From the NCBI GenBank assembly GCA_010015745.1, contig ML978281.1:1-64000 (forward strand): a DNA stretch of 64,000 nt. Reading direction: 5' to 3'. The notes beneath the pieces are model-generated. The model ran no database searches. It had not been told where the DNA came from and saw only the letters and a list, made by a program, of their open reading frames with translations. Every line of letters begins with the position of its first letter. The first letter of the stretch is position 1. The position numbers and the translations under genes were made by a program. Shown piece by piece: positions 11,001 through 21,698 of this stretch. This DNA comes from Setomelanomma holmii. Lineage: Eukaryota > Ascomycota > Dothideomycetes > Pleosporales > Phaeosphaeriaceae.

Positions 11001-13262
11001 AAGGTAGACGTTGCCCTTGAGCTTCGTCATCTCTCCCAGCAATCCCATCAGCAACGAGGTTTTGCCGGAACCCGTGGGTCCCGCTACGACATTGAGTTGG
11101 TTAACATGGAACTTCAAGTCGAGATCCATAAGCTTGAATGCATCTGCGGCCGACTGATCCGTCAAGTCTTTACCGCCCCAGCTGAAGGTTGCACTCTCGA
11201 AACCAATGATAGACTCACCATCCTCATCTTTTTTGCAGGAAATGAGTTGATGATACTTCTCAGTCTCTGGTTCGTTCAGGTACTCTTCGATACGATCCAC
11301 CGAGACCTTGGACTCTTGAACGTGCGCGACCATATCGGCAAGCTGATCCAACGGAATTCTGAGGATCTGAAATAGTGAAAGTGCAGTGAATGCAACAGAA
11401 GGTATGAGCGGCTTGTTTTCCACGTTTGTATAGACGTAGAAAGACAGAAAAGTGATGAGCACAGGAGATCCGGACCATATGGTAGCTGCTATCGCCCACA
11501 GGATGTATCTCCGACGAAGGTGCTTCAGCTCAGTGTAGCGCTTCTCGTTGACCAGGCTGATGAATCGCTGCTCCCAGGCGAAGAATTTGATGATTCGGAT
11601 GTTGGTGAGAACCTCGTTCGTGGTATGTATGCGGGCATCAGTGGCGGCAAGAATGAGTTTCTGGATGCGCGCAAATTGTTTTGCCACATACATGTTGATT
11701 GGCAACAGGACGACCATCATCCCAATGCCCGCGATCGAACTGTACCCAAGGATACGGTATAGAAGATACACCGCCACAACTACCTGCACAGGTGTATTGG
11801 CCCATAGAAAGTGCAGATAGGCGCAGATCTCGCTGACCTTGAAAGCATCAACGGCCATAAGATTGATAATGGCGCCTGTGGTGACCTGGGCATCGGAGGC
11901 GGGCTTCTTATTATCTTCTTTTTGCGAGCCGGCTTTGGCCACGTTGTTCTTCTTTTTGCCAAAGGTGAACATGCGTTCGAGGCCTTTGGGCTCGTTATCT
12001 TCCTGATTCTTCTTTTCCTCGCCGAGTATCTTGTCTGTCGTGGCAGCCGCTCTGCGCTTCAGTGCCTTGACGTAAATCTCGCCGATGATGACAGCGCGCA
12101 GCCGAATACAGATTTTCCGGCCAATCCATAGAGCCTGGCCATCGGCGAGAGCAGATAAGCTGCCTGCAACGAAAAGAAGTATAACATAGAACCAAGCAGC
12201 ATTGCGCGGCGTATACTCGGGTTTCTCGATGTATTCCAGTATGGCTTTGAGAAGTAGCGTTGGAGCGAAAGTGAGGAAGCCGGATATAGCGGCCCAACCA
12301 GCTTGAATCAGAAGGCCCCGCTTGAAGAACTTGAGAAGGTGATAAGCCAGAGCTGAGGTCTTCTTGACTTGGCGATAGTTCGAGATAACAGCGGCTGCTT
12401 TGTCTTTCTGCGGCAGATTCCACACATCTGTGAGCTCATACGTCTTCTTGTAGCCTGTCCAGACGATCGAGTCAACCCAGCTAAAAGTTGCAAGTGAAAG
12501 GACACTGGCTATTGGTTCCCTGGCTGGCAGAATGTCAGCCTCATACTCCAGCTTGACCGCTTTATTGCCCTTCCTAGAACACAGCGCGATGAGAAAGAGT
12601 AGCGAAGTCAGGGCAAAGTCCAGGATTGTGAGCTTCTGGTGCACGTCGGAACGTGGATGGATGAGAGCCGAGCGGAAGAGGAGAACCGTAAAGACCCATT
12701 GGAAACCATAAATGAAGGCTGTATGGTACCAAAGCTTGGGGAAAGAGAGCTTGCTGGTGCTCGAGAAAAGCAGACGCAGAGAAGCGAGCGTAGCGATATA
12801 GGACCACACAGCAATGTTAGCGATCGCGGCAATCTTGCCGTGTCTACCCCATGCATTCGTCCACAGCACCGCAACGTGTACCGCCAGTTGCGCCAGAACG
12901 GCAGCCTCTTCTAACACGACAACTGTAACTTCTCCGCGGGGTTTATCGACGGTCATTGCGGATACAGCGCCTCGACTGGTGGTTGGGTCGAGTGCGAGGC
13001 CCTCGTTGCGATCGAACTCGTCTTCATCCGACTCGGTGTCCACGTCGTCGCCATTGTAGTGGGGGCTGCGGAAGGACCACACGTGTCGAGGATCTTCGAT
13101 AACGCTGTAGACGTGGTAGTATTTGCTGGCGGTCGCGGCATAGTACAGCTGGACTGAGAGATAGACGAGAGATACTCCGCATACGATGAGGGGAAATAAT
13201 GTCAGGAGATAGCTGGGCGCCGTTAGCAAGTGCTGCAATATGGTAACTCCATAGTTCGCCAT
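8013..13262 (-). CDS. ABCC (MRP/YBT1-type) full ABC transporter, 1732 aa after splicing
   Basis: An ATP-driven exporter of organic anions or conjugates, of the type that sits in the vacuolar or plasma membrane of fungi. An N-terminal extra membrane domain (TMD0) is followed by TMD1, NBD1 (Walker A GPTGSGKT near residue 727, signature LSGGQKQ near 834, Walker B HVLLDDVLSAVD), TMD2 and NBD2 (Walker A GRTGAGKSS near 1424, signature LSQGQRQ near 1630, Walker B VLLMDEATASID). A 51-bp intron at 8792-8842 (GTGAGC..AATAG) lies in the open frame; removing it restores VPQDPTLFTGTIRSN in NBD2. The long insertion before the NBD2 signature is usual in fungal Ybt1/Vmr1 relatives. The substrate is unknown. 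Start: first Met of a hydrophobic N-terminus at 13262. Confidence 0.9.
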   Translation of the reverse strand: MANYGVTILQHLLTAPSYLLTLFPLIVCGVSLVYLSVQLYYAATASKYYHVYSVIEDPRHVWSFRSPHYNGDDVDTESDEDEFDRNEGLALDPTTSRGAVSAMTVDKPRGEVTVVVLEEAAVLAQLAVHVAVLWTNAWGRHGKIAAIANIAVWSYIATLASLRLLFSSTSKLSFPKLWYHTAFIYGFQWVFTVLLFRSALIHPRSDVHQKLTILDFALTSLLFLIALCSRKGNKAVKLEYEADILPAREPIASVLSLATFSWVDSIVWTGYKKTYELTDVWNLPQKDKAAAVISNYRQVKKTSALAYHLLKFFKRGLLIQAGWAAISGFLTFAPTLLLKAILEYIEKPEYTPRNAAWFYVILLFVAGSLSALADGQALWIGRKICIRLRAVIIGEIYVKALKRRAAATTDKILGEEKKNQEDNEPKGLERMFTFGKKKNNVAKAGSQKEDNKKPASDAQVTTGAIINLMAVDAFKVSEICAYLHFLWANTPVQVVVAVYLLYRILGYSSIAGIGMMVVLLPINMYVAKQFARIQKLILAATDARIHTTNEVLTNIRIIKFFAWEQRFISLVNEKRYTELKHLRRRYILWAIAATIWSGSPVLITFLSFYVYTNVENKPLIPSVAFTALSLFQILRIPLDQLADMVAHVQESKVSVDRIEEYLNEPETEKYHQLISCKKDEDGESIIGFESATFSWGGKDLTDQSAADAFKLMDLDLKFHVNQLNVVAGPTGSGKTSLLMGLLGEMTKLKGNVYLPGGCSREEIRPDPDTGLTDSVAYCAQQAWLVNGTVKENIVFAGDWDPKRYDDVILACSLKRDLEILDAGDETLVGEKGVTLSGGQKQRISLARALYSKARHVLLDDVLSAVDSHTAKWIFDYALNGQLMRNRTCILVTHNVSLALPLADFAVVLDNGKVVAQGSADEVISSGKLTEDLTKSRPASRGASKAPSRVPSDVGGEEVDGEVSHTNGLTNGKLDGPTEAKKQPTSNTQEETKAEGGVKLGIILMYLKAMGPWYYWVGATIAFVAAQLSSVSTNLWIRTWANAYADKGYAAMGQHSQSPVTHAPTLSGMGTCMNSATCSWNIPFSSQSDKQQSAYTYMPKGFRIMDSDVDTTYFLVVYAILGLIFMFITFIREGFLFGGSLAASRRVHERLIQKVTHAKFRFFDQTPLGQLMNRFSKDIESVDQEVAPVAIGVVHCFASIVTIVILISIITPGFLIAASVISVLYFLIGRFYINSSRDLKRLESVHRSPLYQQFGETLSGMTTIRAYGDERRFIRENLAKINTQHRPFIYLWAANRWLAFRVDVVGALVAFFSGAFVILSVGRIDAGAAGLALTYAVTFTENVLWFVRLYSANEQNMNSVERVKEYLDVEQEAPATIPESKPPMNWPSRGSVEFIGYTTRYRPDFDTVLKDVTFKIFPGEKVGVVGRTGAGKSSMALALFRALEAEKGKILVDDVDIGLIGLQDLRENIVMVPQGEHDFQYPLSTHALSRIDPTLFTGTIRSNLDPFSLFTDEEIYTALREVHLISPTSQPASGIATPTGAGTPPRAIEIPNPTTGAVTADVNASYSASTVNPGSILQNREWVRGETHDDTIVVMPNGQVAGSDEAAQAAMQADNKNPFRNLNSPVSESGSNLSQGQRQLLCLARALLKAPKVLLMDEATASIDYATDAKIQDTIRLIKNTTITIAHRLQTIIDYDKVLVLDKGAVIEYGDPYDLVRQEGGSFRSMCETTGELDALTSTAKTAHDARKGL

Positions 13263-14470
13263 GGCCAGCTCCCAGGTCTAACTGAGCCCGCGGAGCCTAT
13301 GCGTAGTGACAAATGCAACCTACTCTTGCTCGAAGCACCTGAAGAAGTCGTCTCGGCCCCAGATTGAGCCTTTGCAATGTGCAAACTTCATGGTGTTGGC
13401 TGTCCGCCACTTTTGGTGTGGTTGCTATTCCCGCTCCCAACGCTCGCACTCGTTATTGAGCGGCAATCGATCGCATTGGAACTGGCCGAAGGCGCGATGT
13501 TCCACGTTTGAGTAGATGAGCGGGTGTGCGTAAACAGAGGCGAGGACTACCGTCTCTGGAATTGCGCGTCGCTGTTGAGGCAGGATGCCTTCGCAAATGA
13601 CTAGCGGAGGCGCAAGAGCTTTCCGCGCTGCACTGACTGACGGCAAACACGCGATTGCGCGCCGAAGAATGATGTAATGAAATTTAGCTAAGTACAGCAG
13701 CAGCGCACGTCCCTCACATCTCAGATCAGATAAGATTGTGTAACTTGGACTTTGTCGTCTCGTCAATGGCAAACAGGAGAGTTGTATTTGTTGGTGCGGT
13801 GTCGCTGATGTAGGGTGTTAATACCACCGAGAGGAACTGCCCACTATGACTGACAGGGATCATGCCGCGTTCACCGCTTTGACTCACGAACCTTTGCGTT
13901 CGTACTGGTGAGATGCATGCACGTATGGCCCCTGCTCACCGATCCCAAAGCGGTTGCGAGTTTGCACGGCCCGGTTCACGCGGATGCAACTTGCGCAAGC
14001 ACACTGCTGGCAGAAAAATCATTCGGGACATGTCAGTGTCGAACTCTGTCTTCAGGGAGCGGCACGGATATTGAGTTTGTAGAATGTTTGCCCAATGCAG
14101 CGCCGTTCAGTCATCTTTGGTGGTATGTCCATACTGTTGCCGCTAGATCTGGGGTTAGCGACATCCATGCATGCAGGACCCCACCATTAACGAGCTACAA
14201 TTGCCCGGCAACCGCCACGATGCCAGGAACGTGTCTGCGTACAAGCGCGCGTTGCTGGCCTGTCACACGGCGATGATTGGCCATCTGGGCCCAGATGAGG
14301 TGCTTTCGATAGCCCTGGCAGATGATCCGAAGCTGTGTCAAAAAATGTTCAGGTATGGCCTCGAGTCCATGGATACGAGTTCAGTCAGCTGCAATCTGCT
14401 GCATTCGTTGATCGACACTTCGGATTTGATGTATACTATGTACAATGCTGTAGAACAGAGAAAAGGCAGG
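13263..14470. other. Intergenic region, no gene recognised
   Basis: It holds the upstream region of the ABC transporter and the 3' side of NDUFA12. Open frames here have no recognisable motif, intron pattern or homology and look like chance. Confidence 0.5.
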
Positions 14471-15216
14471 CTATTGTCGGGCCTTGACCACTGGCGTCCA
14501 TGGCGAGTACTTGTTCTTGACTCTGTTGTACATCAGCTCCGATGCGTGACTTGGGGCAGGGTCAACATACGTGCTATACGGCTTGTAGCCCGAGCGGCTC
14601 CACGTCAACGTCGGCCTGTGCTCTTTGGGTTCCCAGACGCGAATTTGGCGTTGAAGGAGCTTGTCTTCTGCTGGCGACTTGTCTACCATGTATGACATCC
14701 ACGCGTGCCAGCCAGGCTCGATTTGAGAACTGTCTTGTGTTTAGCCAGGGCCACCATCGAGTGGGAGAGATCACTGTACGGGTCGAATTCGTGGTCCTTG
14801 TAGTCTACCCACCGCGTTCTCACTGTATCATCGTCAATGCACCAGTCTTCCGAGCTATGGATGGCGGACTCACAGGGCAGCTCTTGCTCCAGGTTCTCAA
14901 AGTACTTGTTGCCGTACTTGTCCATACCGATCAGTGTGCCGGCTTTGGTATCACCTGAGCTACGTAAGCCCTCCTGTCCGCGTTGCGGATACCTTTACTT
15001 CGCGCCTACCGATATTCTATAAGCATGAGGCCCCGGTGTCAGTTGCGGTTGCGACAGGTAACGAGGGTCATGGTCTGCGTGCGTACCGCCATTTGGTGGG
15101 CATAGTCCTGCGAAGAGAGATCGATTAGCATTCGAACTTCATCAGAAGCTGGGGAGAGCACCTACCCTAAGTCCGACCTTGCGAAGATTGCGCAGTGTCC
15201 TCATAAGCGTCGACAT
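14471..15216 (-). CDS. NDUFA12: NADH dehydrogenase (complex I) subunit NDUFA12 / B17.2, 137 aa
   Basis: Accessory subunit of mitochondrial complex I. Seven exons on the minus strand: 15216-15166, 15107-15087, 15016-15010, 14954-14874, 14822-14780, 14729-14571 and 14522-14471 (414 nt, an exact codon multiple). The protein starts MSTLMRTLRNLRKVGLR and contains the family hallmarks GDTKAGTLIGMDKYGNKYFE, LRTRWVDYKDHEFDP, SQIEPGWHAWMSYMVDK and the C-terminal KYSPWTPV; the length is normal for the family. Exon 3 is only 7 nt, and without it the frame does not join. The gene is divergent from PGS1, 177 bp away. The identification is firm; the exon 2-4 splice sites are inferred. Confidence 0.9.
15010..15016 (-). 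other. NDUFA12: Predicted 7-nt microexon (AATATCG) of NDUFA12
   Basis: It is flanked by TTATAG on the acceptor side and GTAGGC on the donor side. Exon 2 ends in phase 0 and exon 4 needs one base, so direct splicing breaks the frame. Including AATATCG gives HQMANIGDTKAG, which lines up with the family's HQM-x-x-IGDTK-x-G. Confidence 0.65.
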
Positions 15217-15393
15217 GGCGGCGTTGTCTGCTGTCTGGTCGTGCGGTCTTCGGATGTTGCTGGGCGATTGACGATGCCAAGCACTGAGCGCGCTTTTCCC
15301 GACTAGGCTCTAGCCTCTGGTTTCTACGGGCTGGACGCAGCAAAACTTCAGGAGAAGCAAGTCCTGGAACATACAAAGACGCGTCTCAAATCC
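15217..15393. promoter_or_regulatory. Shared 177-bp intergenic promoter of NDUFA12 and PGS1
   Basis: The only non-coding DNA between two divergently transcribed starts (15216 minus, 15394 plus). Both products are mitochondrial. I see no clear TATA box. Promoter function is inferred from position. Confidence 0.5.
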
Positions 15394-17333
15394 ATGATGA
15401 TAATACGGAGTCTGATCAGGGCTCAGGTACCCAGGACAGCGTCAAAGAGAAATTTCTGCGCGCCTAGCCGCTGCATCAAGACGGCCAGGAGATATTCGAC
15501 GGCAAATGCATCACCTATGGCAGCTTCGACGCCACAGAGTCAGGCCGCGATGTTAGCCACGATAACATCCGATCTCGACAAAATTGCGCCGAGGTTTGAG
15601 ATCCAGCCAGACCAAATCACCATCATCAAGACACCCGCGGAATTCTATCAGACGCTCAAAGTAGGTTTCCCATCACGTTTGCTTTCAACCAATCTATCTG
15701 CCTTCTTCTTCCAACGAAGCTTTATGTCCGCCATGCGTACGTTCTGGCACCGCTGATGCCATCTTACACCTTGTTTTGCTTTGTTGTTTCTTTGCACCTT
15801 CGGTCTGCCTTTTCTTTTGCAGTTGTCATCAATGTGTCCCATCTGGCGCAAGCCAGGCCACACATCCGACGTTACGCACAACGAGCTCAATTGGGTACCT
15901 TGACTAGGTTCGCAAATTGCCATTTTACATTGAATACTTCCACTCATATCCTCCAGGACAAAATTTCAAGAGCTCAACATCGGATCTACCTCAGCACCCT
16001 CTACATAGGCAAAACCGAGCACGAACTCATCTCGACGATACGCAATGCCTTGGCCGCCAACCCTAAGCTTCAGGTATCTTTCCTTACAGACTCTCTTCGC
16101 GGCACTCGAGAAACGCCCGACCCATCATCAGCATCCCTCTTGACCCCCCTGATTGCTGAATTTGGTTCTGAAAGAGTCGAGGTCCGCATGTACCATACAC
16201 CCAATCTGACCGGCTTGCGGAAGAAGTACATTCCTAAGCGCATCAATGAGGGATGGGGTCTGCAGCATATGAAGCTGTATGGTGTAGATGATGAGATTAT
16301 CATGTCCGGTGCCAACCTGTCAAGTGATTACTTCACCAACCGTCAGGATCGATATCACCTCTTTCATTCAAAGGACTTAACAGACTACTTCGCAAGGATT
16401 CACAATAGTGTGGCAAGTCTTTCATTCGACCTTCAACCCTCCGACGCTCCAGGCGCAGGCGGTTACAGCATGACCTGGCCATCCGCTAATCCTGCGCCAT
16501 CTCCGCTCGAGTCGCCTTCAAAATACCGCGATGCAGCGTCGAAGCACCTCTCGCACCTCCTCACGCCGGCCAACTCTCCGCTGACTTCCAAGAGCTCGCC
16601 AACAACAACAACAACGATCTACCCTATCCTCTCGCTTGTTCCGCTCCTCCCATCATCGACCGAACTGCCCGCCCTAACTCAAATCCTCACCCATCTCTCT
16701 TCACCCGCCATGAAGAATTCGTCGTGGACCTTCACAGCCGGCTACTTCAACATGACGCCCTCATTTCGTCGCCTCCTCCTGTCCACACGCCCTGCGTCAG
16801 GCACCGTCCTCACTGCACATCCACACGCTAACGGCTTCTATGGGTCCAAAGGCGTGAGCGGTATGTTGCCCAATGCATACACACATCTGGCAAAGATGTT
16901 TCTCAGGAAAGTCAGACATGAGGGACTTAGTGACAGTATAGAACTGAAGGAGTGGAGAAGGGGGATGGTCGGGAAGGGGGAAGGGTGGACGTATCATGCG
17001 AAGGGTTTATGGGTCACCTTTCCGTCACCTGCGCTTTCCACCAATGCTTCCTCGAATGCACGGGCCAAAAACACAGCCCCTGAATTTCCAAGTCTTACCG
17101 TCATAGGTTCAAGCAACTACACCAAGCGTTCCTATGAGCTAGATCTCGAGGCAAATGTTGTCATCGCGACCTCGGACCCGGTTTTGAGGAAGCGGCTTGG
17201 AGAAGAGGTCCGCTGGCTCGGCGAGTACGCTAAGAAGGTGGATGAAAGTGACTTTGAGAAACCCGAGAGAAAGGTCGGCTTGAGTGTAAGATTAAGTATG
17301 TGGGCTGTACGTGTCCTCGGTGGAGCATTATGA
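15394..17333 (+). CDS. PGS1: CDP-diacylglycerol-glycerol-3-phosphate 3-phosphatidyltransferase (PGP synthase), 547 aa
   Basis: It makes phosphatidylglycerol phosphate, the committed step to cardiolipin, in the mitochondrial inner membrane. Two exons, 15394-15660 and 15957-17333, are separated by a 296-bp intron (GTAGGT..CTCCAG). Splicing joins FYQTLK to DKISRAQHRIYLSTLYIGK, as in other PGS1 proteins. The first 40 residues are rich in Arg, Ser and Ala without acids, a mitochondrial presequence. The phospholipase-D-type motif HMKLYGVDD is near residue 193, and a second HxK (HAKGLW) near 436 is followed by GSSNYTKRSYELDLE, the family's second site. Another Met, at 15756, lies inside the intron and was not used. 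The intron is unusually long for this window. Confidence 0.9.
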
Positions 17334-17563
17334 TCTGGTACTACGCAACACACTAGTGTAGTATCAAGCATGCGTATATAGATGTTTGATCCGAGAGAGC
17401 GCATTCAACTTAAGTAACTTATGTCAAGTGGGTATCTAAATTCGAAATCCAACCAATAAGCCGAAAATGGCTGAAATCCCGGCCTGCGAAGTCATCTTGA
17501 GAGCCCTCAAGCCGGGCAAGAGACCGTCCACCCTTGCGCTGTTATGCTTACGTGGCATTGTGT

Positions 17564-19279
17564 CTATGACTGCGGTGTTGCCCAACAGTTTCGCGTGACA
17601 CGCCAAACAACGAGTCCTCGATCGCCAACGACTCTGGCCATGGTTGTCCAGAACCCGTCATCTGCGAAGTTCATATCGTCGAGATTCAGATGACGTCGAT
17701 AGCTCCAAACCTCATCTAACGATATCTCTTCTCGCTTACTGATGTCGGCATACGGCCGCAGGAAATGTGCAGAGCGCGGTGCTACTATGTATGTAGCGCC
17801 AGCTCCTTCAATTTTTGGTGGTTTGCGCGTTCGACATGGAGGAAGGACTTCCTGAACCCTTGCCAACATCTGTTCGCCTGGGACGCCCATCAAATCAACC
17901 GTAGTCAAGTTTTCGTTCTTGCCATTGAGTAGCCAGGTTGGAGGACTGTACGTCTTCCACCAAAAGGCATGTGTGACCGTCTCGTCTGTCTTAGCAACAT
18001 GCATCTGCACCGGGACGATCCCGCCCTGGTGGTAGACGCCCATCAACACGCCCATGAAGACATTGAAGATGACCCATGTCGCGATCCAAGCCTTCTTGAA
18101 GCGGGGACTTGGTAGCTGAATCGAAGAAAGTATCAGGGGAACGGCCGGAATCAGGAATCGAGCCTCTTGGTGAGGGAAGATGCTGAGTAAAGCAATGCCC
18201 GAGAGCGCCGAGATGAGCATGGGACTCGCGTGCGCGCGCCGCAACATGAACAGTAGTGGAAAAGCCGGTCCGAGGAGTTGAGGGAGATTGACCAAAGCAT
18301 GTTGATACCATGGATGAATGCCATGCTGAGCAAGATTTGCGGACTTGGAATTATAGAGGAAGTTGTTGAAAGGAGCAACGACTGGATGACTGAGGACGTT
18401 GGCGAAGTGGAACTCGCCAAGGGTATAGAACGCCGTATCCACGCAAATGGCAACGAAAGCTGTAAAGAGAGCGAATGCAGTGAGGAAGGCCAAGGAAAAT
18501 GGTCTGGTCGTTATTAGCTGATGTCAAGCGCGGCGGCAGGGAGCACTACTCACTTGCGCTGGAAATGAGGCAGTAAGCTCAATGCTGGGAGAAGCAGGAA
18601 CGCTGGGAAGGTGATGCGGTTGAAGACGCCAACGACGACCATGGCGCCCAACATGGACGAGGCCAAGATGCCAGACCGCTTCTGCACCTTGTGTTAGCTG
18701 CATGTGCCGCAACGGCAAGCGGACCGAAGCGAGCCTACCTTGTCCTCGATAATGCGCTGTATCAACACCAGGCTCCAGCCCACCAGCAGCGTCTCAAGGC
18801 TATTGGAGAAGGTGTGCGTCTGGAAGGTCCACGTCACGTACGAAGATGCGACAAGCGGTACGGCCACTCGCCGTGCGCGGGGCGACTCGACCAGCTCATG
18901 GACGGCCCAGTCCTCCATGACCACGCTGAGCGTGAGCATGAGCACGCGCAGTGTCCAGTACACGACCGAAGGCGACACCTCATAGCCGAAGCCCTCCCAG
19001 AGCCAGCGCAGCATGTACATGGGCCAGCCGTATGCGAGCCATAGCGGAAACGTGCTGCGGATGGGGTTGGCGGACGTGAATTCCCAGGTCTCGTGCACAG
19101 GGTACGAGAAGACGCGTCCTGTACGCTCGTCAGTTGCCCTGGCCCGTAGCTGCGCTCGTGGCATACATACCAGCAATGACCTCGGGGCCTTGGAAGTTCT
19201 CGTCGGGGTGCAGGTAACTCGGCGACAGCGCAAAGTAGATGCGCACGAGGATCAGCAGGAAATAGACTCTCCTCCACAT
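17564..19279 (-). CDS. SMP3: GPI mannosyltransferase 4 (GT22), 518 aa
   Basis: It adds the fourth mannose to the GPI-anchor core in the ER membrane, using dolichol-phosphate-mannose. Four exons: 19279-19171, 19118-18739, 18681-18554 and 18503-17564 (1557 nt). The N-terminus MWRRVYFLLILVRIYFALSP leads into HPDENFQGPEV, the luminal HPDE motif typical of GT22/PIG-B/SMP3 enzymes. TSANPIRSTFPLW, SNSLETLLVGWSLVL and FPHQEARFLIP follow, with many membrane segments throughout. The start at 19279 is preferred over an in-frame Met at 19366 because the family begins with this signal-anchor. The acceptor of intron 2 is ambiguous by one codon (18681 or 18678). Confidence 0.9.
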
Positions 19280-20495
19280 GGTGCCAGTGGGTGCGGTGCT
19301 CCGTTCGAGTGGACGGCGGGGCTGCGCAGGGGCATGTCTGTTCTGTTGTCGTGGAGTGATGTGCAAAAAGTCGAAGACAGGGCGACTATTAGATTCGACG
19401 TGTCAAACACCGCTCGTCGCTGTGACCACACAGAAAGGGGCCGAAGGTGATGATGACGGTGGCGGGCAAATGATTCGCGCGGCAGAACAACTCGTGCTCG
19501 CTGCTGCGTGCGACTACATGCTGCGTGAGGTACAAGTACTGGGAGCGCGCACCGTATCAGGCGGCTTGGTCAGATGCAATCGCCGTCACTGGCTGCAAGC
19601 AACGATATCTCGGACTCGGACTCGTTCCGGATGCTTCCACTGAGACACTCACGTGATATTTACTCGGAGCCCTAGAGGATACCTGAAGTAGAGCTAGTCA
19701 ATTGTCGCATGCCTGGCCTAAATGAGCAGCTTGTTCCTGACTGCGTGCCAGCTTGAATGCACAGTAGATTTGGATAGATTCGACTTAGAAAAGCTCCTAT
19801 AGCACCCGTGGACAGCTGGGATGACTGTGTCAACGCCAGTACTACTTCGATACCTAGCGAAGCTTCAGCCACACTTGGTCTTGCTACATGTATCAACTTC
19901 TACCTAGATACAAGTGGCTCGAGGCAGACTCGACAGCGTGGGCGCTCGTATTTCGCCTGCGCTGCCGCAATGCGCTTCTGCGGCGAGTCACCTACCCTTC
20001 GCTGAGGGGCCGCTCGAGCGGTGCCGCAAACCACGGTTGCGAGGGGCGGACAATTGCTGTCCAATGTATCGCGTACCCACAAACGCGGCGCAATCCCCCG
20101 TGTCTTTGATGGCTCTGGCGAACAATGGCTGATTGTCGCAAGAATAAAGCTTGTCCTGCGACAGACAAGTGGCCGGTCAGTGCCTGACAAAGAGCATCTT
20201 GGGGCACTGCAGCCTTGTGGTCTGTGTGCCTGCCTAGCTTAGCTTGCCGGACTGCACCGCCCTATCACGTACCCACGGTTGCTCTTTCTGCTTTGCTGCC
20301 TGTGAGAGCTCACTTCACACTACAAACGACCCTGCACCTGCCCATTATAAAACCCAGAGCCCCTTTGCCTTCGTCTTTCCTTCTCCACCCACCAACGAGC
20401 CCGTTACACCAGAGACTCTCGACCACACCCTCAACCGGCCCGCAGCAACAGCTTTACCCCGCCTTATTCCCACACTTCCATCTACCACATCCATC
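19280..20495. other. Intergenic region between divergent SMP3 and SKP1
   Basis: No gene is recognised. The last 200 bp before SKP1 are pyrimidine-rich leader-like sequence. TATAAAA lies at 20346-20352. Confidence 0.5.
20346..20352 (+). promoter_or_regulatory. Possible TATA box of SKP1
   Basis: TATAAAA lies 144 bp upstream of the SKP1 ATG and is followed by a CT-rich stretch like a fungal transcription-start region. Function is not shown. Confidence 0.35.
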
Positions 20496-21109
20496 ATGAC
20501 GGACCAGACCGACGATGGAAAGTACATCCACCTCACCACCAGCGACAACCAGCCTATGAAGGTGGAGCGCAAGGTGGCTGAGCGCTCAATTCTCATCAAG
20601 AACTTGCTCGAGGATCTCGGTGGTGACAACAACGAGGCTATTCCTATTCCCAATGTACGATCTTACTCTCACCTTGACAGCACTTGTGCGCAATGCTAAC
20701 CCCTCCCAGGTCAACGAGGCTGTCATGAAGAAGGTCGTCGAGTGGTGCGACCACCACAAGGACGACCCACCCGCCACCCAGGACGATGACTCGGACTCAC
20801 GCAAGAAGTCGACCGACATCGACGAGTGGGACCAGAAGTTCATGCAGGTCGACCAAGAGATGCTCTTCGAGATCATTCTTGTACGTAGTTCTGACTGTCC
20901 CTCAACTATGCGCATTGCTAACAACTCCGCAGGCCGCCAACTACCTCGACATCAAGGCCCTCCTCGATGTCGGCTGCAAGACCGTCGCAAACATGATCAA
21001 GGGCAAGTCCCCCGACGAGATCCGCAAGACTTTCAACATCCAGAACGACTTCACTCCGGAGGAGGAGGAGCAGATCCGCCGCGAGAACGAGTGGGCCGAG
21101 GACCGCTAA
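20496..21109 (+). CDS. SKP1: SKP1, SCF ubiquitin ligase adaptor, 168 aa
   Basis: Links F-box proteins to cullin-1 in SCF E3 ligases; also a part of kinetochore and other complexes. Three exons: 20496-20654, 20710-20880 and 20933-21109 (507 nt). Introns are 55 and 52 bp, the second with a GCTAAC branch site. Domains: the BTB/POZ-like fold (residues 9-75, with AVMKKVVEWCDHHKDDP) and the C-terminal Skp1 dimerisation domain ([20 protein letters not shown] through LDIKALLDVGCKTVANMIKG and TPEEEEQIRRENEWAEDR). The acidic insert DDDSDSRKKSTDIDEWD is normal. The family usually ends NEWCEDR; here Cys is replaced by Ala. Confidence 0.97.
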
Positions 21110-21698
21110 GCGGCCTAGCGTTCCTTCTCTTCCTACGCATGATACGATTCGCGCGCCACGAATACGGCGGCCAGCGGCTGGCTGCACCGCTCTCGGAGTT
21201 TTGGCGTTCATGGATGCGCTGACTCGTCGAGCGGGCATGGTACCAGGTTCCTCCTGGTGAAGGTCTCGCGGCACTCGTCTTTGAGTATTCGACATGTGTA
21301 CTACGCACACGAGCTTCTTTCGCCTGTGTGACCAGAGACAACCGAGCAAATGAATGATGCCAATCTTCACCAATCGCTGCGACCACCTGTGTCATTTTCT
21401 TTCTTATACTTGTAGAATTGCTCGTAACTCATGACTCATTGAGCACACGGACTATCAGCACAACATGATGGGACCAGGAGCAGACTTCTATTGAGTCTGA
21501 CGCTAAGCTACGCTGACAAGCTCACAGTATAGAATCCAAAACCTTCTTTGGAGTTGAGAAATATTGCTTTACTGTTGAAACGAGCTACTGCAAAGACATC
21601 TAATGCTGTCTGCTTTTCCATAATGAGCCATCCAAACGCCTCTATGCATAGGTTGAAGGGAACGAAATCCACCCTTTCGCTAGTCTCTCAACACGCAT
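21110..21698. other. Convergent intergenic region SKP1 / PDX1
   Basis: 3' flanks of two genes transcribed toward each other. No coding signal. Confidence 0.5.

Noticed and set aside
13425..13772. A 115-codon minus-strand frame just upstream of the ABC transporter
   Set aside because: No motif; same-region plus-strand frames are as long. Treated as non-coding.
14171..14695. A 174-codon plus-strand open frame overlapping NDUFA12
   Set aside because: No domain is recognisable, and its right half is antisense to two NDUFA12 exons. The left half looks faintly protein-like but has no supporting signal.
15756..15956. An upstream Met that would give PGS1 a single-exon form
   Set aside because: The extra residues do not match PGS1, while splicing 15660 to 15957 gives the family sequence and a mitochondrial leader.
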